From Roseomonas marmotae (GTDB lineage: Bacteria > Pseudomonadota > Alphaproteobacteria > Acetobacterales > Acetobacteraceae): DNA of 64,000 nucleotides. Each line of letters begins with the position of its first letter. Position 1 is the stretch's first letter. Both the position numbers and the translations under genes were made by a program. The DNA is taken from assembly GCF_017654485.1 (NCBI RefSeq), contig NZ_CP061091.1, positions 2,796,501 through 2,860,500 of the forward strand, read 5' to 3'. A model generated the notes under the pieces. It did no database searches. It saw only the letters and a list, made by a program, of their open reading frames with translations, and was not told the origin of the DNA. This document shows, piece by piece, positions 1 to 9,488 of this stretch.

Positions 1-434
1 AAGAACGATCAGGAAAGCGGCGGGGCAGCAAGCCTCGCAGCCTGCCGCGTTGGACAGGCTGAATCAGGCGAACGCCGATGAGGCGGCTCCTTGACCAGCC
101 CTGCTCGCGGCGGACAGGCCCGGATGGGAGCATCTCATCCATGCCACCAGCTCCCGAAGCCTGTTCCGGCCGCTCGGACATTCAGCCCAGAACATCGCTT
201 TCGCGTCCGGCGCCGCAGGCCGCTGGTTCTTCAGGTCTTATCGGTCCAGCTGCGCCGAAGTCACACCGGCGACCGCTTCCGCCCATGCCTTCGCTGGGGA
301 TTGATACCCCGGCGTGCGCTGCCAAGGCGCGGTGGGCAGCCGGAATCGAACATAGAGGCTCATCGGCACGATAAGCATCAGCCGGCGACGCCGAGGGCCT
401 ACCGTCACAGGCGCCCCTTCAGTAGAACACGGCC
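1..434. other. Left-edge stretch without a recognisable gene
   Basis: Open frames here overlap one another and are low-complexity Arg/Pro/Ala translations typical of shadow frames in GC-rich DNA. A short tRNA T-loop-like string lies near 331-352 on the minus strand, but no tRNA can be folded around it. I see no promoter or repeat I would defend. Confidence 0.5.
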
Positions 435-854
435 ATGGATAACAGCATGGCGACCAAGCCCTACAGCAAGCTCAAAGGCGACCCCTACCGGGCGTACGAG
501 GAACTGCCGGCTGAGGTACGCCTCGCCTTGCAGGAAGCCCTGGTGGATTGGTGCCCCCTGCGCGCCCGCGAATGGCATCTTCACCTGCTGCGTCAGCAGC
601 GGCTGCGGCCGGCGCAGGCGGCGTCCTTCCTCGTCCAGACCATCCGCGGACAGGATCATGCCGAGGTAGCCGCCTTCGCGAGGACCTGGCCGACAGGCGC
701 TCAGACCTATCCGCACCTCGCCGCCGGCGCGACGCTCCAGCGTTATGCCGGGATAGAGGGCATCCCTACAGCCGAGCCAATTCTCATCACTCCGGCGAAA
801 GCAAAGCCTAAGGCTCAGGCCAAGCGTCAGGCAGGCCGCCGCCGCCGGCGCTGA
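435..854 (+). CDS. Small basic protein, possibly DUF6525-like
   Basis: A 139-residue soluble protein. The core, about residues 13-90, has the pattern GDPYRAYEELP followed by helices and a DWCPLRAREW segment. This resembles the short alphaproteobacterial DUF6525 family (GDP-x6-LP, then a Trp-Cys/Ser-Pro motif), but the match is from memory and weak. The last 20 residues are a Lys/Arg-rich tail (ending GRRRRR) that could bind nucleic acid. An alternative start is the second Met at 447; neither start has a convincing ribosome binding site. No function is known. It stands alone, convergent with the hydrolase at 941-2026. Confidence 0.55.
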   Translation: MDNSMATKPYSKLKGDPYRAYEELPAEVRLALQEALVDWCPLRAREWHLHLLRQQRLRPAQAASFLVQTIRGQDHAEVAAFARTWPTGAQTYPHLAAGATLQRYAGIEGIPTAEPILITPAKAKPKAQAKRQAGRRRRR

Positions 855-940
855 GGGCGGCGCGGGTCATTGGCCCGGCTGGCATCGCGCCGTGCACCGA
901 AAAGCGGAGGTGCCCGGCGCGATCAGCATCTCCGGCCAGG

Positions 941-2026
941 CTACCGGGCGCCCGGTTCAGGAAGATCAGCCAGAAACCGCTGCAACTCGGCAGCCCAGAA
1001 GCGGGCGAAGCCGGTGGTGCCATGCCCCCGCGTTTCGGTACTGGCCGGGATCAGGTACAGGCGCGCCCTCGGCATCTTTGCCAGTGCCTGCTCCATCAAT
1101 CCGGTCTCGGGCGGGTTACGCTCATCATCGGCGGAGTTGATCGCGAGCACCGGCACCTGGATGCGTTCCAGGCCTTGCGGGTTGTAGTCGCGCGAGGCGT
1201 TCCATTGATACATCACGTCGTTGGCATCGCCCGACAGGGGCGTGGCCAGGCGGGCATCCAGCAACTTGTCAGCAGCCTCCCGCGTCGGTGCCTGCGCCTG
1301 AAAGGCCAGGGTGCCGCCGCTGGTGGCGATGCCGAAGAAGGCATTGGCCACCTGCACGGCGCGCGGCTGGGTTGTGTAGTCGCCGCCCTTCCACTCCGGA
1401 TCCTTGCGCACGGCGTCGATGATCATCCGGCGCAGCATCCAGTTCCGGCTGGACATCTCGGTTGGCTGCGACGCCATCGGGACCAGCGCATCGGCCATCT
1501 GCGGATAGGTCGTGCCCCAGAGCCAGGCGTGCATCCCTCCCATCGAATTACCCAGTACCAGCCTGAGGTGCGGAATCCGCAGGCCCTCGGTCACCAACCG
1601 ATATTGTGCCAGCACCATGTCTTCATAGTTGTACTCCGGAAAGCGGGCGCGCAGCCCGTCGGATGGTTTGGAGGAGCGGCCGGCGCCAATCGAATCGGGA
1701 ATAATGATGAAGTACTTTTGCGCATCCAGCGCGCCACCCGGCCCGAACAGCGGCTCAGCGAAGGGAGCCGTTAACACGCTGGCAGCAGAGCCGGCGGTGC
1801 CGTGCAGCACCAGTACCGGCTGGCCGGTTGGCTCGCCGATCGTGGTATAGGCGAGGCGCAGTTCCGGCATCACCTCCCCGGTGTGGAAGCGGAAGTCCCT
1901 GGCGATCCACTCGCCTTGCTTCGGCTCCGGGTAGCTGGCGGCACGGGCTTGCGGTGTACCAAGCACCAGCAACAACCCGAACAACAGCCCGGCTCTGACG
2001 GCGAGCCTGCGGCGGATCTCAGCCAT
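941..2026 (-). CDS. Secreted alpha/beta hydrolase, MetX (homoserine acetyltransferase)-like
   Basis: 361 residues. The ATG at 2026 is chosen because it follows a strong GGAGG site and begins a clean signal peptide: basic MAEIRRR, a Leu-rich core, then a cleavage region near TPQARAAS. The frame continues upstream without a signal. The nucleophile elbow is GNSMGG, the acid is probably in NSADDERN, and the catalytic His in TRGHGTT. The sequence between resembles the MetX/homoserine O-acetyltransferase branch of alpha/beta hydrolases. An exported protein is unlikely to make methionine, so this is more likely a periplasmic esterase or acyltransferase of unknown substrate. Nothing links it to its neighbours. 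Confidence 0.8.
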   Translation of the reverse strand: MAEIRRRLAVRAGLLFGLLLVLGTPQARAASYPEPKQGEWIARDFRFHTGEVMPELRLAYTTIGEPTGQPVLVLHGTAGSAASVLTAPFAEPLFGPGGALDAQKYFIIIPDSIGAGRSSKPSDGLRARFPEYNYEDMVLAQYRLVTEGLRIPHLRLVLGNSMGGMHAWLWGTTYPQMADALVPMASQPTEMSSRNWMLRRMIIDAVRKDPEWKGGDYTTQPRAVQVANAFFGIATSGGTLAFQAQAPTREAADKLLDARLATPLSGDANDVMYQWNASRDYNPQGLERIQVPVLAINSADDERNPPETGLMEQALAKMPRARLYLIPASTETRGHGTTGFARFWAAELQRFLADLPEPGAR

Positions 2027-2844
2027 TCGGTCCTCCCTCCATCGGATGCCGGTTCTGCCCGGCGTTTTGATGGCAAAACTATCTACCTCGCCGGAAATCG
2101 AGGCAAGCATGCCGCACAGATCCAAGCTGGACAGGCCGCCGGACTTCTCTGGATGATGGATGCGACAGGGATCGGGCAATGCCTCGTGCGGGCGTCCGGC
2201 AACCGCCCCGTCGCAGGGCCATTCCGCTATTTGGAACCTTCATGAACCGCGCCAACCCGCCCGACGGTGCTACGGGTTGGCGTGCTTCCGGCATAGGCAC
2301 GGCTCGGCTGCCCTGGTCCTGCAGCATCCGCTGCCCGCACATCCTGTCCATTTGGTGATCCACAGATCTGTCCCCGCAATCGCAGGACAAGTTCGGGGCT
2401 GATGCGGACTCGCGGCGGGCCGTCAGCGCAGCGCCAACTCCTGCAGACAGGCATCGAGCAGATAGAGGCGGCTAGCCGCGGCCTTCAGCTCAAGGCCCAT
2501 GTATAACCAGTAGAACAGCGGCACAGCGACATTGAGTGTGGATATGGAGCCTCTTGCGCAGACACGTCATCCAGACATGCGCGCACCTCGCCGGGAAATC
2601 GAAATTCGACCGCACAGGCGTTGGACTCTGTATGGCCGTCCACCGCCTGACCACGCTTCTGGCCCCGCCAGCGTCGATCAGGGCACCTGGGCCGGATTCC
2701 CGTCGAAGCGTCCTCCATGGGGTCAGGCGCTTTTCCTGGGTGATGGGCCAGGGACAGGCACATACCGCTCGAAGGCCGGCTAGGCGCGGCGCGGCGGATG
2801 GGCTTAGGCTTCCATCAACGATACAAGGTGGAGGAAGCAGGGAT
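2027..2844. other. Long intergenic region without a confident gene
   Basis: About 800 bases between two divergent genes. The frames are short and overlapping on both strands. One minus-strand stretch near 2410-2520 reads as a plausible hydrophobic-aromatic C-terminus (PLFYWLYMGLELKAAASRL) but is closed by a stop immediately upstream, so it may be the stub of a lost gene. The promoters of both neighbours must lie here; I could not pin them down. Confidence 0.45.
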
Positions 2845-4467
2845 ATGGGCAACCTTCCCGAGAGCGCGGATTACGTGGTCGTTGGCGCCGGCTCGGCCGG
2901 CTGCGCCCTGGCGGCACGGCTGTCCGAGGATCCCTCGGTGCGCGTGGTACTGCTGGAGGCCGGTGGCAAGGCCATGAACCCGTGGCTGCATGTGCCGATC
3001 GGCTATGCCAAGACCATGTACCACCCCACCCTCTCCTGGAATCTGATGACAGAACCGGAGCCTGAACTGGAAGGGCGCCGGATCGCCTGGCCACGCGGGC
3101 GGGTGCTGGGCGGGTCCTCCGCCATCAACGGGCTGCTTTATGTGCGCGGCCAGCAGGAGGATTTCGACCATTGGCGGCAGCTTGGCTGTACCGGCTGGTC
3201 CTTCGCCGACGTGCTGCCCTATTTCCGGCGGGGGGAGGACCAGCAGCGCGGCGGCGACGCATACCACGGCACCGGCGGGCCGCTGGCGGTCAGCGACCTC
3301 GGGCTGCGGAGCCCGCTGACCGATGCCTTCATCGCCGCCGGGCAGGAGATCGGCCTGCCGCGGAACGACGACTTCAACGGCGCCAGCCAGGAAGGCGTCG
3401 GCCCCTTCCAGGTAACGGCACGCGGCGGCTGGCGGTGCAGCGCCGCCACCGCCTATCTGCGCCCGGCGCGCAGGCGGCGGAACCTGGTGGTGGTGACGGA
3501 TGCGGCGGCCGAGCGCGTCCTGCTGGAGGGCCGCCGCGCCACCGGCGTCGCCTTCCGCCACGCTGGCGTGCCACGCAGCATCCGCGCGGCGCGGGAGGTG
3601 ATCCTTTGCGGCGGCGCCATCGCCTCCCCGCGCCTGCTGATGCTCTCCGGCATCGGGCCGGCAGAGGAGTTGCGGGACCAGGGCATCACGTCCCAGCACG
3701 ACCTGCCGCAGGTCGGGCGCAACCTGCAGGACCATTTCCAGGCGCGCATGGTCTTCCGTTGCAGCCGGAAGGTCACGCTGAACGACCATATGGCCAGCCT
3801 GATCGGCCGCCTCGGCATCGGCGCGCAATTCGCCTTCCGGCGCACGGGGCCGCTGACCATCAGCGCCGGGGTGGCGGGCCTGTTTGCCCGCGTGCTGCCG
3901 GAGAGCGCCTCCCCGGACACGCAGTTCCACTTCATCCCCTTCTCGGCCGACAAACCTGGCGGCGGGCTGCATGCCTTCTCCGGCTTCACCATCAGCACCT
4001 GCCAGCTTCGGCCGGAAAGCCGCGGCACCATCACCCTTTCGGGGCCCGATCCCGCGCTGCCGGCTGTGATCCGCGCCAACTACATGAGCACCGAGCTGGA
4101 CCGCCGCTGCATGGTGGAGGGGCTGAAGCTGATCCGCCGCGTGGCGGAGACCAGGGCGCTGCGCGAATGGATCTCGGCCGAATACTTCCCCGGGCCGGAA
4201 TGCCAGGGTGACGAAGGGCTGCTGGCCCATGCCCGCCGCGCCGGCACCACCATCTTCCACCCCACCAGCACCTGCCGCATGGGCGGCGATGCCGGCGCGG
4301 TGGTGGACCCCGAACTGCGCGTGCGGGGTATCGAGGGGCTGCGGGTGGCGGATGCCTCCATCATGCCGACCGTCGTCTCCGGCAATACCAATGCCGCCTG
4401 CATCATGATCGGCGAGAAGGCGGCAGACCTGGTGCGCGGCGCCGCCCAGGCGCGTCAGGCCGCCTGA
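2845..4467 (+). CDS. GMC family oxidoreductase (choline dehydrogenase-like)
   Basis: 540 residues. It starts at the ATG at 2845 behind a GAGGAAG site; the open frame extends about 300 bases upstream but only as low-complexity sequence. The N-terminal FAD site is DYVVVGAGSAGCALAARL with an acidic LLEAGG at the end of strand 2. The GMC signature follows as GRVLGGSSAINGLLYVRG. The C-terminus carries the active-site His in FHPTSTCRMGG and the closing VADASIMPTVVSGNTNAA. It oxidises an alcohol (choline, alkanol or aryl alcohol) with FAD; the substrate cannot be read from sequence. It is followed 23 bases later by a small monooxygenase, probably in the same transcript. Confidence 0.9.
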   Translation: MGNLPESADYVVVGAGSAGCALAARLSEDPSVRVVLLEAGGKAMNPWLHVPIGYAKTMYHPTLSWNLMTEPEPELEGRRIAWPRGRVLGGSSAINGLLYVRGQQEDFDHWRQLGCTGWSFADVLPYFRRGEDQQRGGDAYHGTGGPLAVSDLGLRSPLTDAFIAAGQEIGLPRNDDFNGASQEGVGPFQVTARGGWRCSAATAYLRPARRRRNLVVVTDAAAERVLLEGRRATGVAFRHAGVPRSIRAAREVILCGGAIASPRLLMLSGIGPAEELRDQGITSQHDLPQVGRNLQDHFQARMVFRCSRKVTLNDHMASLIGRLGIGAQFAFRRTGPLTISAGVAGLFARVLPESASPDTQFHFIPFSADKPGGGLHAFSGFTISTCQLRPESRGTITLSGPDPALPAVIRANYMSTELDRRCMVEGLKLIRRVAETRALREWISAEYFPGPECQGDEGLLAHARRAGTTIFHPTSTCRMGGDAGAVVDPELRVRGIEGLRVADASIMPTVVSGNTNAACIMIGEKAADLVRGAAQARQAA

Positions 4468-4490
4468 ACCCTCCCCGGAAAGGACAGACC

Positions 4491-4799
4491 GTGATCCATG
4501 TCATCGCCGTCATCACCGCGAAGCCCGGCCAGCGGGAGGCGCTGCTGAAGCTCTTCCGCGCCAATGTCCCGGCCGTGCGGGCCGAGGATGGCTGCATCGA
4601 ATACGCCCCCGTCATCGACGCCCCGGGCTTCGGCGGGGCGCAGGCGCCGCTGGGGTCGGATACCTTCGTGGTCGTCGAGAAATGGGCCAGCCCGGAGGCG
4701 CTGAAGGCCCATGCCGTCGCGCCGCATATGGTGGCCTATGGGGAGGCCTCGCGCGACCTGACCGCCAACCGCGCGATCCATATTCTGACAGAGGCATGA
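4491..4799 (+). CDS. Antibiotic biosynthesis monooxygenase (ABM) domain protein
   Basis: 102 residues starting at a GTG at 4491 behind GGAAAGGA. The single ABM ferredoxin-like domain shows the usual layout: IHVIAVITAKPGQ, then EDGCIEYAP, then VVEKWASPEALKAHAVAPHM. Relatives (YgiN type) act on quinols or small aromatics without cofactors, or serve as small accessory enzymes. The tight spacing to the GMC oxidoreductase suggests a two-gene operon for oxidising a small organic compound. The substrate is unknown. Confidence 0.85.
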   Translation: MIHVIAVITAKPGQREALLKLFRANVPAVRAEDGCIEYAPVIDAPGFGGAQAPLGSDTFVVVEKWASPEALKAHAVAPHMVAYGEASRDLTANRAIHILTEA

Positions 4800-5520
4800 G
4801 CAGCCGGGAAGCCGCCGCGCGGGTGGCGGCGCTGCCGCTGCCCCGAAAGGTGAACGGCGGGTGAGGCCCTGTCTGGCGGGGAAGGCGCGAGTGACCGGGC
4901 AGCAGGGGGCGGCGGCGGATCAGCCATCCTCCTGGCACTCGCTTCACTATACCAAAACCGCATAACCGCATCGCCGGCTGAAACGGCAAACTCCTCTGCA
5001 TTCAAGAAGGCATCGGCAGCGAGGTGAGCCAGCCTGATCATGGTGTGGAGATACAGCGGTATGTTTGAGGCCAACTGGCGGGCACCGGAAGGGTGCCTGC
5101 TGCCAGATCCGGTTATCCGGAAAGGCAGGCCCAGTCAGGGTTCCCGGCGAGGTGAGAAATCGCTCGGGTGCCGCCCACCGCACCCGGGGCCGCGGGAGCC
5201 TGCCCGGCAGCACCCATACCGGACCCGCTCCCGCAGGGGATCGCCACAAGGAACCCGCAGCGGGCCGGTTGCCTCAGCATCGACTTGCAGGGGGCCGTGC
5301 TTCGGGTGGGAAAGCCTCGCCTCATGTGTCGCCCTGTGATCCCTAAGATGCACCGCAGTCCGATGGCAAGACCCCGGGATAGCTCCTCCTCCAGCCCCGC
5401 GGGAGGGGCGGCACCGAACGCGCATCGGATGCCACCAGTCAGCAAGAATGCCCGACGCCATAAGGAACTCACAAAAATGGCGGGAGACAGACCGCAAAAT
5501 CTGCCAATGGGGCAAGCCGC
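4800..5520. other. Intergenic region, no gene recognised
   Basis: About 720 bases. Several short frames exist on both strands but all look like shadows. A GC hairpin-like inverted repeat (GCCGCC to GGCGGC, 4811-4830) lies just after the ABM gene but lacks a T-run. The base composition shifts toward AT at the right end, where the foreign-looking genes at 5521-7312 begin. Confidence 0.5.
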
Positions 5521-6021
5521 ATGACAGAAGACAGGGTAGCGGCTCTTGAGTGGCTACAGCAGGTGGCCGGGATCCGAATACCTGGCCGCGGTACCGCTGC
5601 CTCCGACAAAGCGGTGCCACTCCACACGTTCATCCCCCGCTGGGACAAGGCGCTGACGGAGGCGGAGGAGAATGTTGCCGCGGGCATCCAGGCCTTCCTC
5701 GGGCTTGACGAAGTGCAGCAGGACCCTCGCTTCACGCAGGTCGAGAAAGTGGTGCACGGCTATGCTGATCGCATTCCTCAATTCGGCCGCGCCCTGCATG
5801 ACGCCATCGGCGCCGCCGGGAATCAGCCTGACGCCATGCGGTTGCAGGCGGTCGCTCAAATCATCAGCGGCTATCAGGAAGTCTTGGATGCCAGTGGCCT
5901 GAGCGAGGCGGAAGAGGTCATGAACGAAATCGATATTGAATTTTCCAGCCACAGCCTGCTGAGCACAACGCTGAAGCAGTTACTCGACGAGGTACAAAAT
6001 GCCAGCAAAGCGCAAGCATAA
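5521..6021 (+). CDS. Uncharacterised helical protein, first gene of AT-rich insert
   Basis: 166 residues, predicted soluble and mostly helical, of no family I recognise. The N-terminus, ALEWLQQVAGIRIPGRG, resembles that of the unrelated-locus protein at 29458-30195 (KKRWLSEVLGVRFPRP). Each precedes a larger uncharacterised gene. The middle, with PRWDKALTEAEENVAAGIQAFL, looks like a helical bundle. There is no signal peptide or membrane segment. The stop overlaps the start of the next gene by 23 bases, which implies coupled expression. A role as chaperone, adaptor or immunity partner for the downstream protein is possible but not shown. Confidence 0.7.
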   Translation: MTEDRVAALEWLQQVAGIRIPGRGTAASDKAVPLHTFIPRWDKALTEAEENVAAGIQAFLGLDEVQQDPRFTQVEKVVHGYADRIPQFGRALHDAIGAAGNQPDAMRLQAVAQIISGYQEVLDASGLSEAEEVMNEIDIEFSSHSLLSTTLKQLLDEVQNASKAQA

Positions 6022-7312
6022 GGAATCAGAAAAGGTTGACACCGTCCTGCGTGCCTCGAAGCGCAACAAGGGCAATAACATTTATTATTCAAATGAGACG
6101 ATTTTCGAAAGTATCGAGAGTAGTTTGCACATCTATAAAGCAAAAGCGGAAGCGTCCGAAGGTTGGGATGGACGTTGGGATGACGATTTCAAAATTCTCT
6201 TCGAAGGCGCAAAAAAAGCTCTGGATGAAATCCCCGGAGAGCATACTGACATAATGGTCCGATCTGACGAGACTCCGGAAATAAAAATTCAGCTGCAAGG
6301 TCTTATAAACGACACCAAAATACTAAAATCTGGCGCATTTAAAGCGTTATTTGATACAATTCAATGGATTGATAAGGGCTGCAAGGGAAAACGCCCTAAT
6401 GGCCCCAGTGGCATGGGCGACTTACAGATAAGAAACAATGCCCTGTCTGGACGGCCTGATTTCGCCGAAGAGACGCAGAGATACGTCGAGATAAAACCAA
6501 GCCAGGCTCGCCGTCATGTTATTGCATGGCATAACATCCGTTCTTTTATAAACAGTAATTTGATGGATCCAAATGACGGCCTTGAAAATAAATACACAAT
6601 AGACGAATTAAAAAAAGATCTGGAAGGTTTACCGGACCATATAAGGAAATCATTCGATCCTACGACCGGCGAAAAAAGGAATATACTTGACGAACCAATC
6701 CGAATACAAAAAAGGGACCCGGAACGCGCTCTGCTCATGGCCGCGTATGCCATGAACAGCAATCCAAACAATCTTTGGGCTGGAAGCAGCTGGGAAAACA
6801 GCACCATCAATGCTTCAAGCGAATCAGTTATAAAGCGGATTGAAAAGATTAAAAATCTTGAAGATTTGAGAAATTTTGGCAATATCGAAATTAAAGATCC
6901 TTCGCGCATCAATAAGGAAGCTCATGATTTAGCTGCCTCTATCATAAATATATATTTGGAAGACAATAAAAATACCCCGCTAAATGGAGCGGATGTGCAG
7001 TCAATAGACGATTTAAAGAAAAATATTCTTGAAACCGTGATATCCGGCTTCGAGATGGATATTCTGGGCGCCTACAAAAATCCGGTCATGTGTCCAACGC
7101 AAAAGGAGGATCCTGAAGCACTGAGAGCTCGGGCAAATGAGATATGGGAGATCGGTTCCATCGTTACGAGGGCAACCGTTCTGGGAGGACCAAAACCCTC
7201 CGGAGATGAGGTCCGACGAGTCATGAAATTTTTCCTCACATATCCGCCGGACATGGAGAAACACGTCAAGACGGGTCTATTCACCCAGATTCCAAAGCCT
7301 GCCCAAACCTGA
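5999..7312 (+). CDS. Uncharacterised AT-rich protein with an RRHVIAWH motif
   Basis: 437 residues starting at 5999 behind GACGAGG. The gene is visibly AT-rich (many aaa, ata, aat codons) against GC-rich neighbours, a sign of recent transfer. The N-terminus is Lys-rich (MPAKRKHKESEK). Around residues 155-180 the protein reads YVEIKPSQARRHVIAWHNI; a dense Arg-His-x-x-x-x-His cluster like this may be catalytic or nucleic-acid binding. The C-terminal third contains MCPTQKEDPEALRARANEIW and LTYPPDMEKHVKTG. No signal peptide or membrane segment. I do not recognise the family. A toxin or effector with the upstream small protein as partner is one reading; confidence in that is low. Confidence 0.7.
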   Translation: MPAKRKHKESEKVDTVLRASKRNKGNNIYYSNETIFESIESSLHIYKAKAEASEGWDGRWDDDFKILFEGAKKALDEIPGEHTDIMVRSDETPEIKIQLQGLINDTKILKSGAFKALFDTIQWIDKGCKGKRPNGPSGMGDLQIRNNALSGRPDFAEETQRYVEIKPSQARRHVIAWHNIRSFINSNLMDPNDGLENKYTIDELKKDLEGLPDHIRKSFDPTTGEKRNILDEPIRIQKRDPERALLMAAYAMNSNPNNLWAGSSWENSTINASSESVIKRIEKIKNLEDLRNFGNIEIKDPSRINKEAHDLAASIINIYLEDNKNTPLNGADVQSIDDLKKNILETVISGFEMDILGAYKNPVMCPTQKEDPEALRARANEIWEIGSIVTRATVLGGPKPSGDEVRRVMKFFLTYPPDMEKHVKTGLFTQIPKPAQT

Positions 7313-7491
7313 AACGTGACAACGTCACCATTACCTGACGTTGGCCGCAGGACATCAACCTGCCCCCGTAGCCTGGACCTCCAATGGGCAGGTTCATCCA
7401 TCGGGAAGGGCGCTCTCAGCGCCGGCGCATCCTGCTGACATCCGGGCAGCCAGCGGGATGCCGGCAATCTGGACGCCGAAGCCGGCGCCAC

Positions 7492-8193
7492 TTAACTGCA
7501 CCGCCGCCACCGCCCCTGCTCCATGTGGAAATGGTCCCGGTGCGCGGCGTTGTACTCCGGCCCCAGCACGGCGCCGAAGAAGCGGCAGGCGCCATCCCGC
7601 ACATCCCGCAGGAAGGCGGCGGGGGCGTCCTCCCCACCCCAGTCCCGGGGCAATCGCACCTCCCGTCCATTGGCCAGGGTGAAGCCGGCGATGTCGATGG
7701 CATTGGCGCTGGCATGCTGGCTGCGGCGCCCGGCGGCGCGGCCATAGACATTGCGGCAGGCGAAGCTGCCGAGGTGCCGCACGCCCGTGACGTGGCTGTC
7801 GAAATGCGCCCGCGCCGCCGGCTGAAGGGCATGGCGCTCGAACATCAGCCAGGCGGCCGCCACCGGGCAGGTCACCACCGGGCGGGCGGGGCTGAGCACC
7901 GCGCTCTCCCCTTCCAGCCGCATGGTATCCACCAGCGGGCAGCCCTCCGCCGCCTCCCGGTCCGGCAGCCGCTGCGGGCTGAGGCCGGAAGCCGCGAAGG
8001 CGGCGAAGCAGGCTTCCGGCTGTATCTTGATCCGCGCCAGCTTCCACCGGGTCATCAGGTTGGGCTCGGCGCGGAAATCCAGCGGCGCGCGAGGGTCCCA
8101 TTCAGGCGGCAGGCGCAGCACGCCGCCCAGATAGCCCCCTACCAGGGCCAGGGGCGCCAGAAGCAGCAGGGTCAGCAGGAGGCGGCGGATCAT
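7492..8193 (-). CDS. Extensin-like C-terminal domain protein
   Basis: 233 residues. The N-terminus has one hydrophobic segment (RRLLLTLLLLAPLALVGGYLGG), either an uncleaved signal anchor or a signal peptide. The rest is the bacterial extensin-like domain, with the family hallmarks SQHASANAIDIAGF and HRDHFHMEQG and paired cysteines near CPLVD, TCPVA, FACRN and GACRF. The His/Asp residues look like a zinc-peptidase-type site (relatives resemble D,D-peptidase folds), but the family's activity is not established. It probably acts at the cell envelope. It is divergent from the M20 hydrolase. Confidence 0.85.
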   Translation of the reverse strand: MIRRLLLTLLLLAPLALVGGYLGGVLRLPPEWDPRAPLDFRAEPNLMTRWKLARIKIQPEACFAAFAASGLSPQRLPDREAAEGCPLVDTMRLEGESAVLSPARPVVTCPVAAAWLMFERHALQPAARAHFDSHVTGVRHLGSFACRNVYGRAAGRRSQHASANAIDIAGFTLANGREVRLPRDWGGEDAPAAFLRDVRDGACRFFGAVLGPEYNAAHRDHFHMEQGRWRRCS

Positions 8194-8318
8194 CGGTCAA
8201 CAGATGGCCCGGGCCTGGCCGTGCTGGAAGCCATTGCGACAGTTTGTCACCGCCACCCCTTGCCAGTCTGCCGGCGCCGCTCCAACCATGTGACCAACCG
8301 TTCCGCAGGATGGCCTTC

Positions 8319-9488
8319 ATGCCCGTATTGAACCGTATCGCCGACTTCCATGACGAGATGACCGGCTGGCGCCGCGACTTCCACCAGCACCCCGAGCTGG
8401 CCTTCGAGGAAGTGCGGACCAGTGGCATCGTGGCCGACAAGCTGCGGGAATTCGGGGTGGATGAGGTCATCACCGGCATCGCCAAGACCGGCGTGGTCGG
8501 CGTCATCCGCGGCAGCGCCCCCGGCGGCGCCATCGGCCTTCGCGCGGACATGGACGCGCTGCCGATCCTGGAGGAATCCGGCGTCCCCTATGCCTCCCTG
8601 ACGCCGGGCAAGATGCATGCCTGCGGCCATGACGGCCATACCACCATGCTGCTGGGCGCCGCCCGCTACCTGGCCGAGACGCGCAACTTCGCCGGCACGG
8701 TCTATCTGCTGTTCCAGCCGGCCGAGGAGAATTTCGGCGGCGGCCGGGTGATGGTGGAGGAAGGCATCTTCCAGCGCTTCCCGATGGACCGCGTCTTCGG
8801 CATCCACAACTGGCCCGGCCACAAGGCGGGCGAGTTCCTCTGGCGCGTCGGGCCCGTGATGGCGGCGGTTGGCAATATCGACATCACCATCACCGGCAAG
8901 GGCGCGCATGGCGCCATGCCGAATAATGGCAACGACCCCATCGTCATCGCCTCGCAGATCGTCTCAGCCTTCCAGAGCATCGTGGCCCGGAATGTGGAGC
9001 CGCTGGAATCCGGCGTCGTCACCATCGGCCATATCAAGGGCGGCCATACCCACAACGTCATCCCGGAGACGGTGCTGATGCAGGGCACCGCGCGCTGGTT
9101 CAAGCCCGAGATCGGCGACCTGCTGGAGCAGAAGGTGCGCGACCTCGCCACCGGCATCGCCACCGCTTTCGGCGCCGGGGCCGATGTCACCTTCACCCGC
9201 CTCTATCCGGCGACGGTGAATGAGGAGGCCTCGACCGAGCTGGCCAAGCAGGCGGCGGCGGCCGTGGTGGGCGAATCCCGTGTCGTCTTCATGGAAAAGC
9301 CGACCATGGGCGGAGAGGATTTCAGCTTCATGCTGAACGAGAAGCCCGGCTCCTATCTGATGCTGGGCGGCGGCCGGAGCGGGACCGACCCGCAGGTGCA
9401 CCACCCCAGATACGACTTCAACGACGAGATCCTTCCCATCGGCGCCAGCTACTTCGCGACGCTGGCCGAGCGGCTGCTGCCGCGGTGA
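8319..9488 (+). CDS. M20 family amidohydrolase (hippurate hydrolase-like)
   Basis: 389 residues. The start at 8319 has AGGA eight bases upstream; the Met at 8310 is too close to it. The protein is a zinc aminoacyl/peptidase of the M20D type. It has HPELAFEEVRTSG, RADMDALPI, the metal-binding HACGHDGHTTMLLG, an EEN pair after FQPA, HTHNVIPETV in the lid domain and GGEDFSFM near the end. Such enzymes release amino acids or indole-acetate from N-acyl conjugates; the substrate here is unknown. Its TGA overlaps the GTG start of the next gene (GTGA), so these form an operon with the cupin and SRAP genes. Confidence 0.9.
   Translation: MPVLNRIADFHDEMTGWRRDFHQHPELAFEEVRTSGIVADKLREFGVDEVITGIAKTGVVGVIRGSAPGGAIGLRADMDALPILEESGVPYASLTPGKMHACGHDGHTTMLLGAARYLAETRNFAGTVYLLFQPAEENFGGGRVMVEEGIFQRFPMDRVFGIHNWPGHKAGEFLWRVGPVMAAVGNIDITITGKGAHGAMPNNGNDPIVIASQIVSAFQSIVARNVEPLESGVVTIGHIKGGHTHNVIPETVLMQGTARWFKPEIGDLLEQKVRDLATGIATAFGAGADVTFTRLYPATVNEEASTELAKQAAAAVVGESRVVFMEKPTMGGEDFSFMLNEKPGSYLMLGGGRSGTDPQVHHPRYDFNDEILPIGASYFATLAERLLPR

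Noticed and set aside
331..352. tRNA T-loop-like string (GTTCGATTCCGG on the minus strand)
   Set aside because: The flanks do not pair as a T-stem and no acceptor, D or anticodon arm can be folded, so it is not a tRNA gene; an att-site scar cannot be shown.
2815..4260. 481-aa open frame antisense to the GMC oxidoreductase
   Set aside because: Low-complexity Arg/Gly/Ala translation; a shadow of the real gene in GC-rich DNA.
4811..4830. GC inverted repeat as terminator of the GMC-ABM operon
   Set aside because: Six-base arms only and no T-run; such repeats are common by chance at this GC content.
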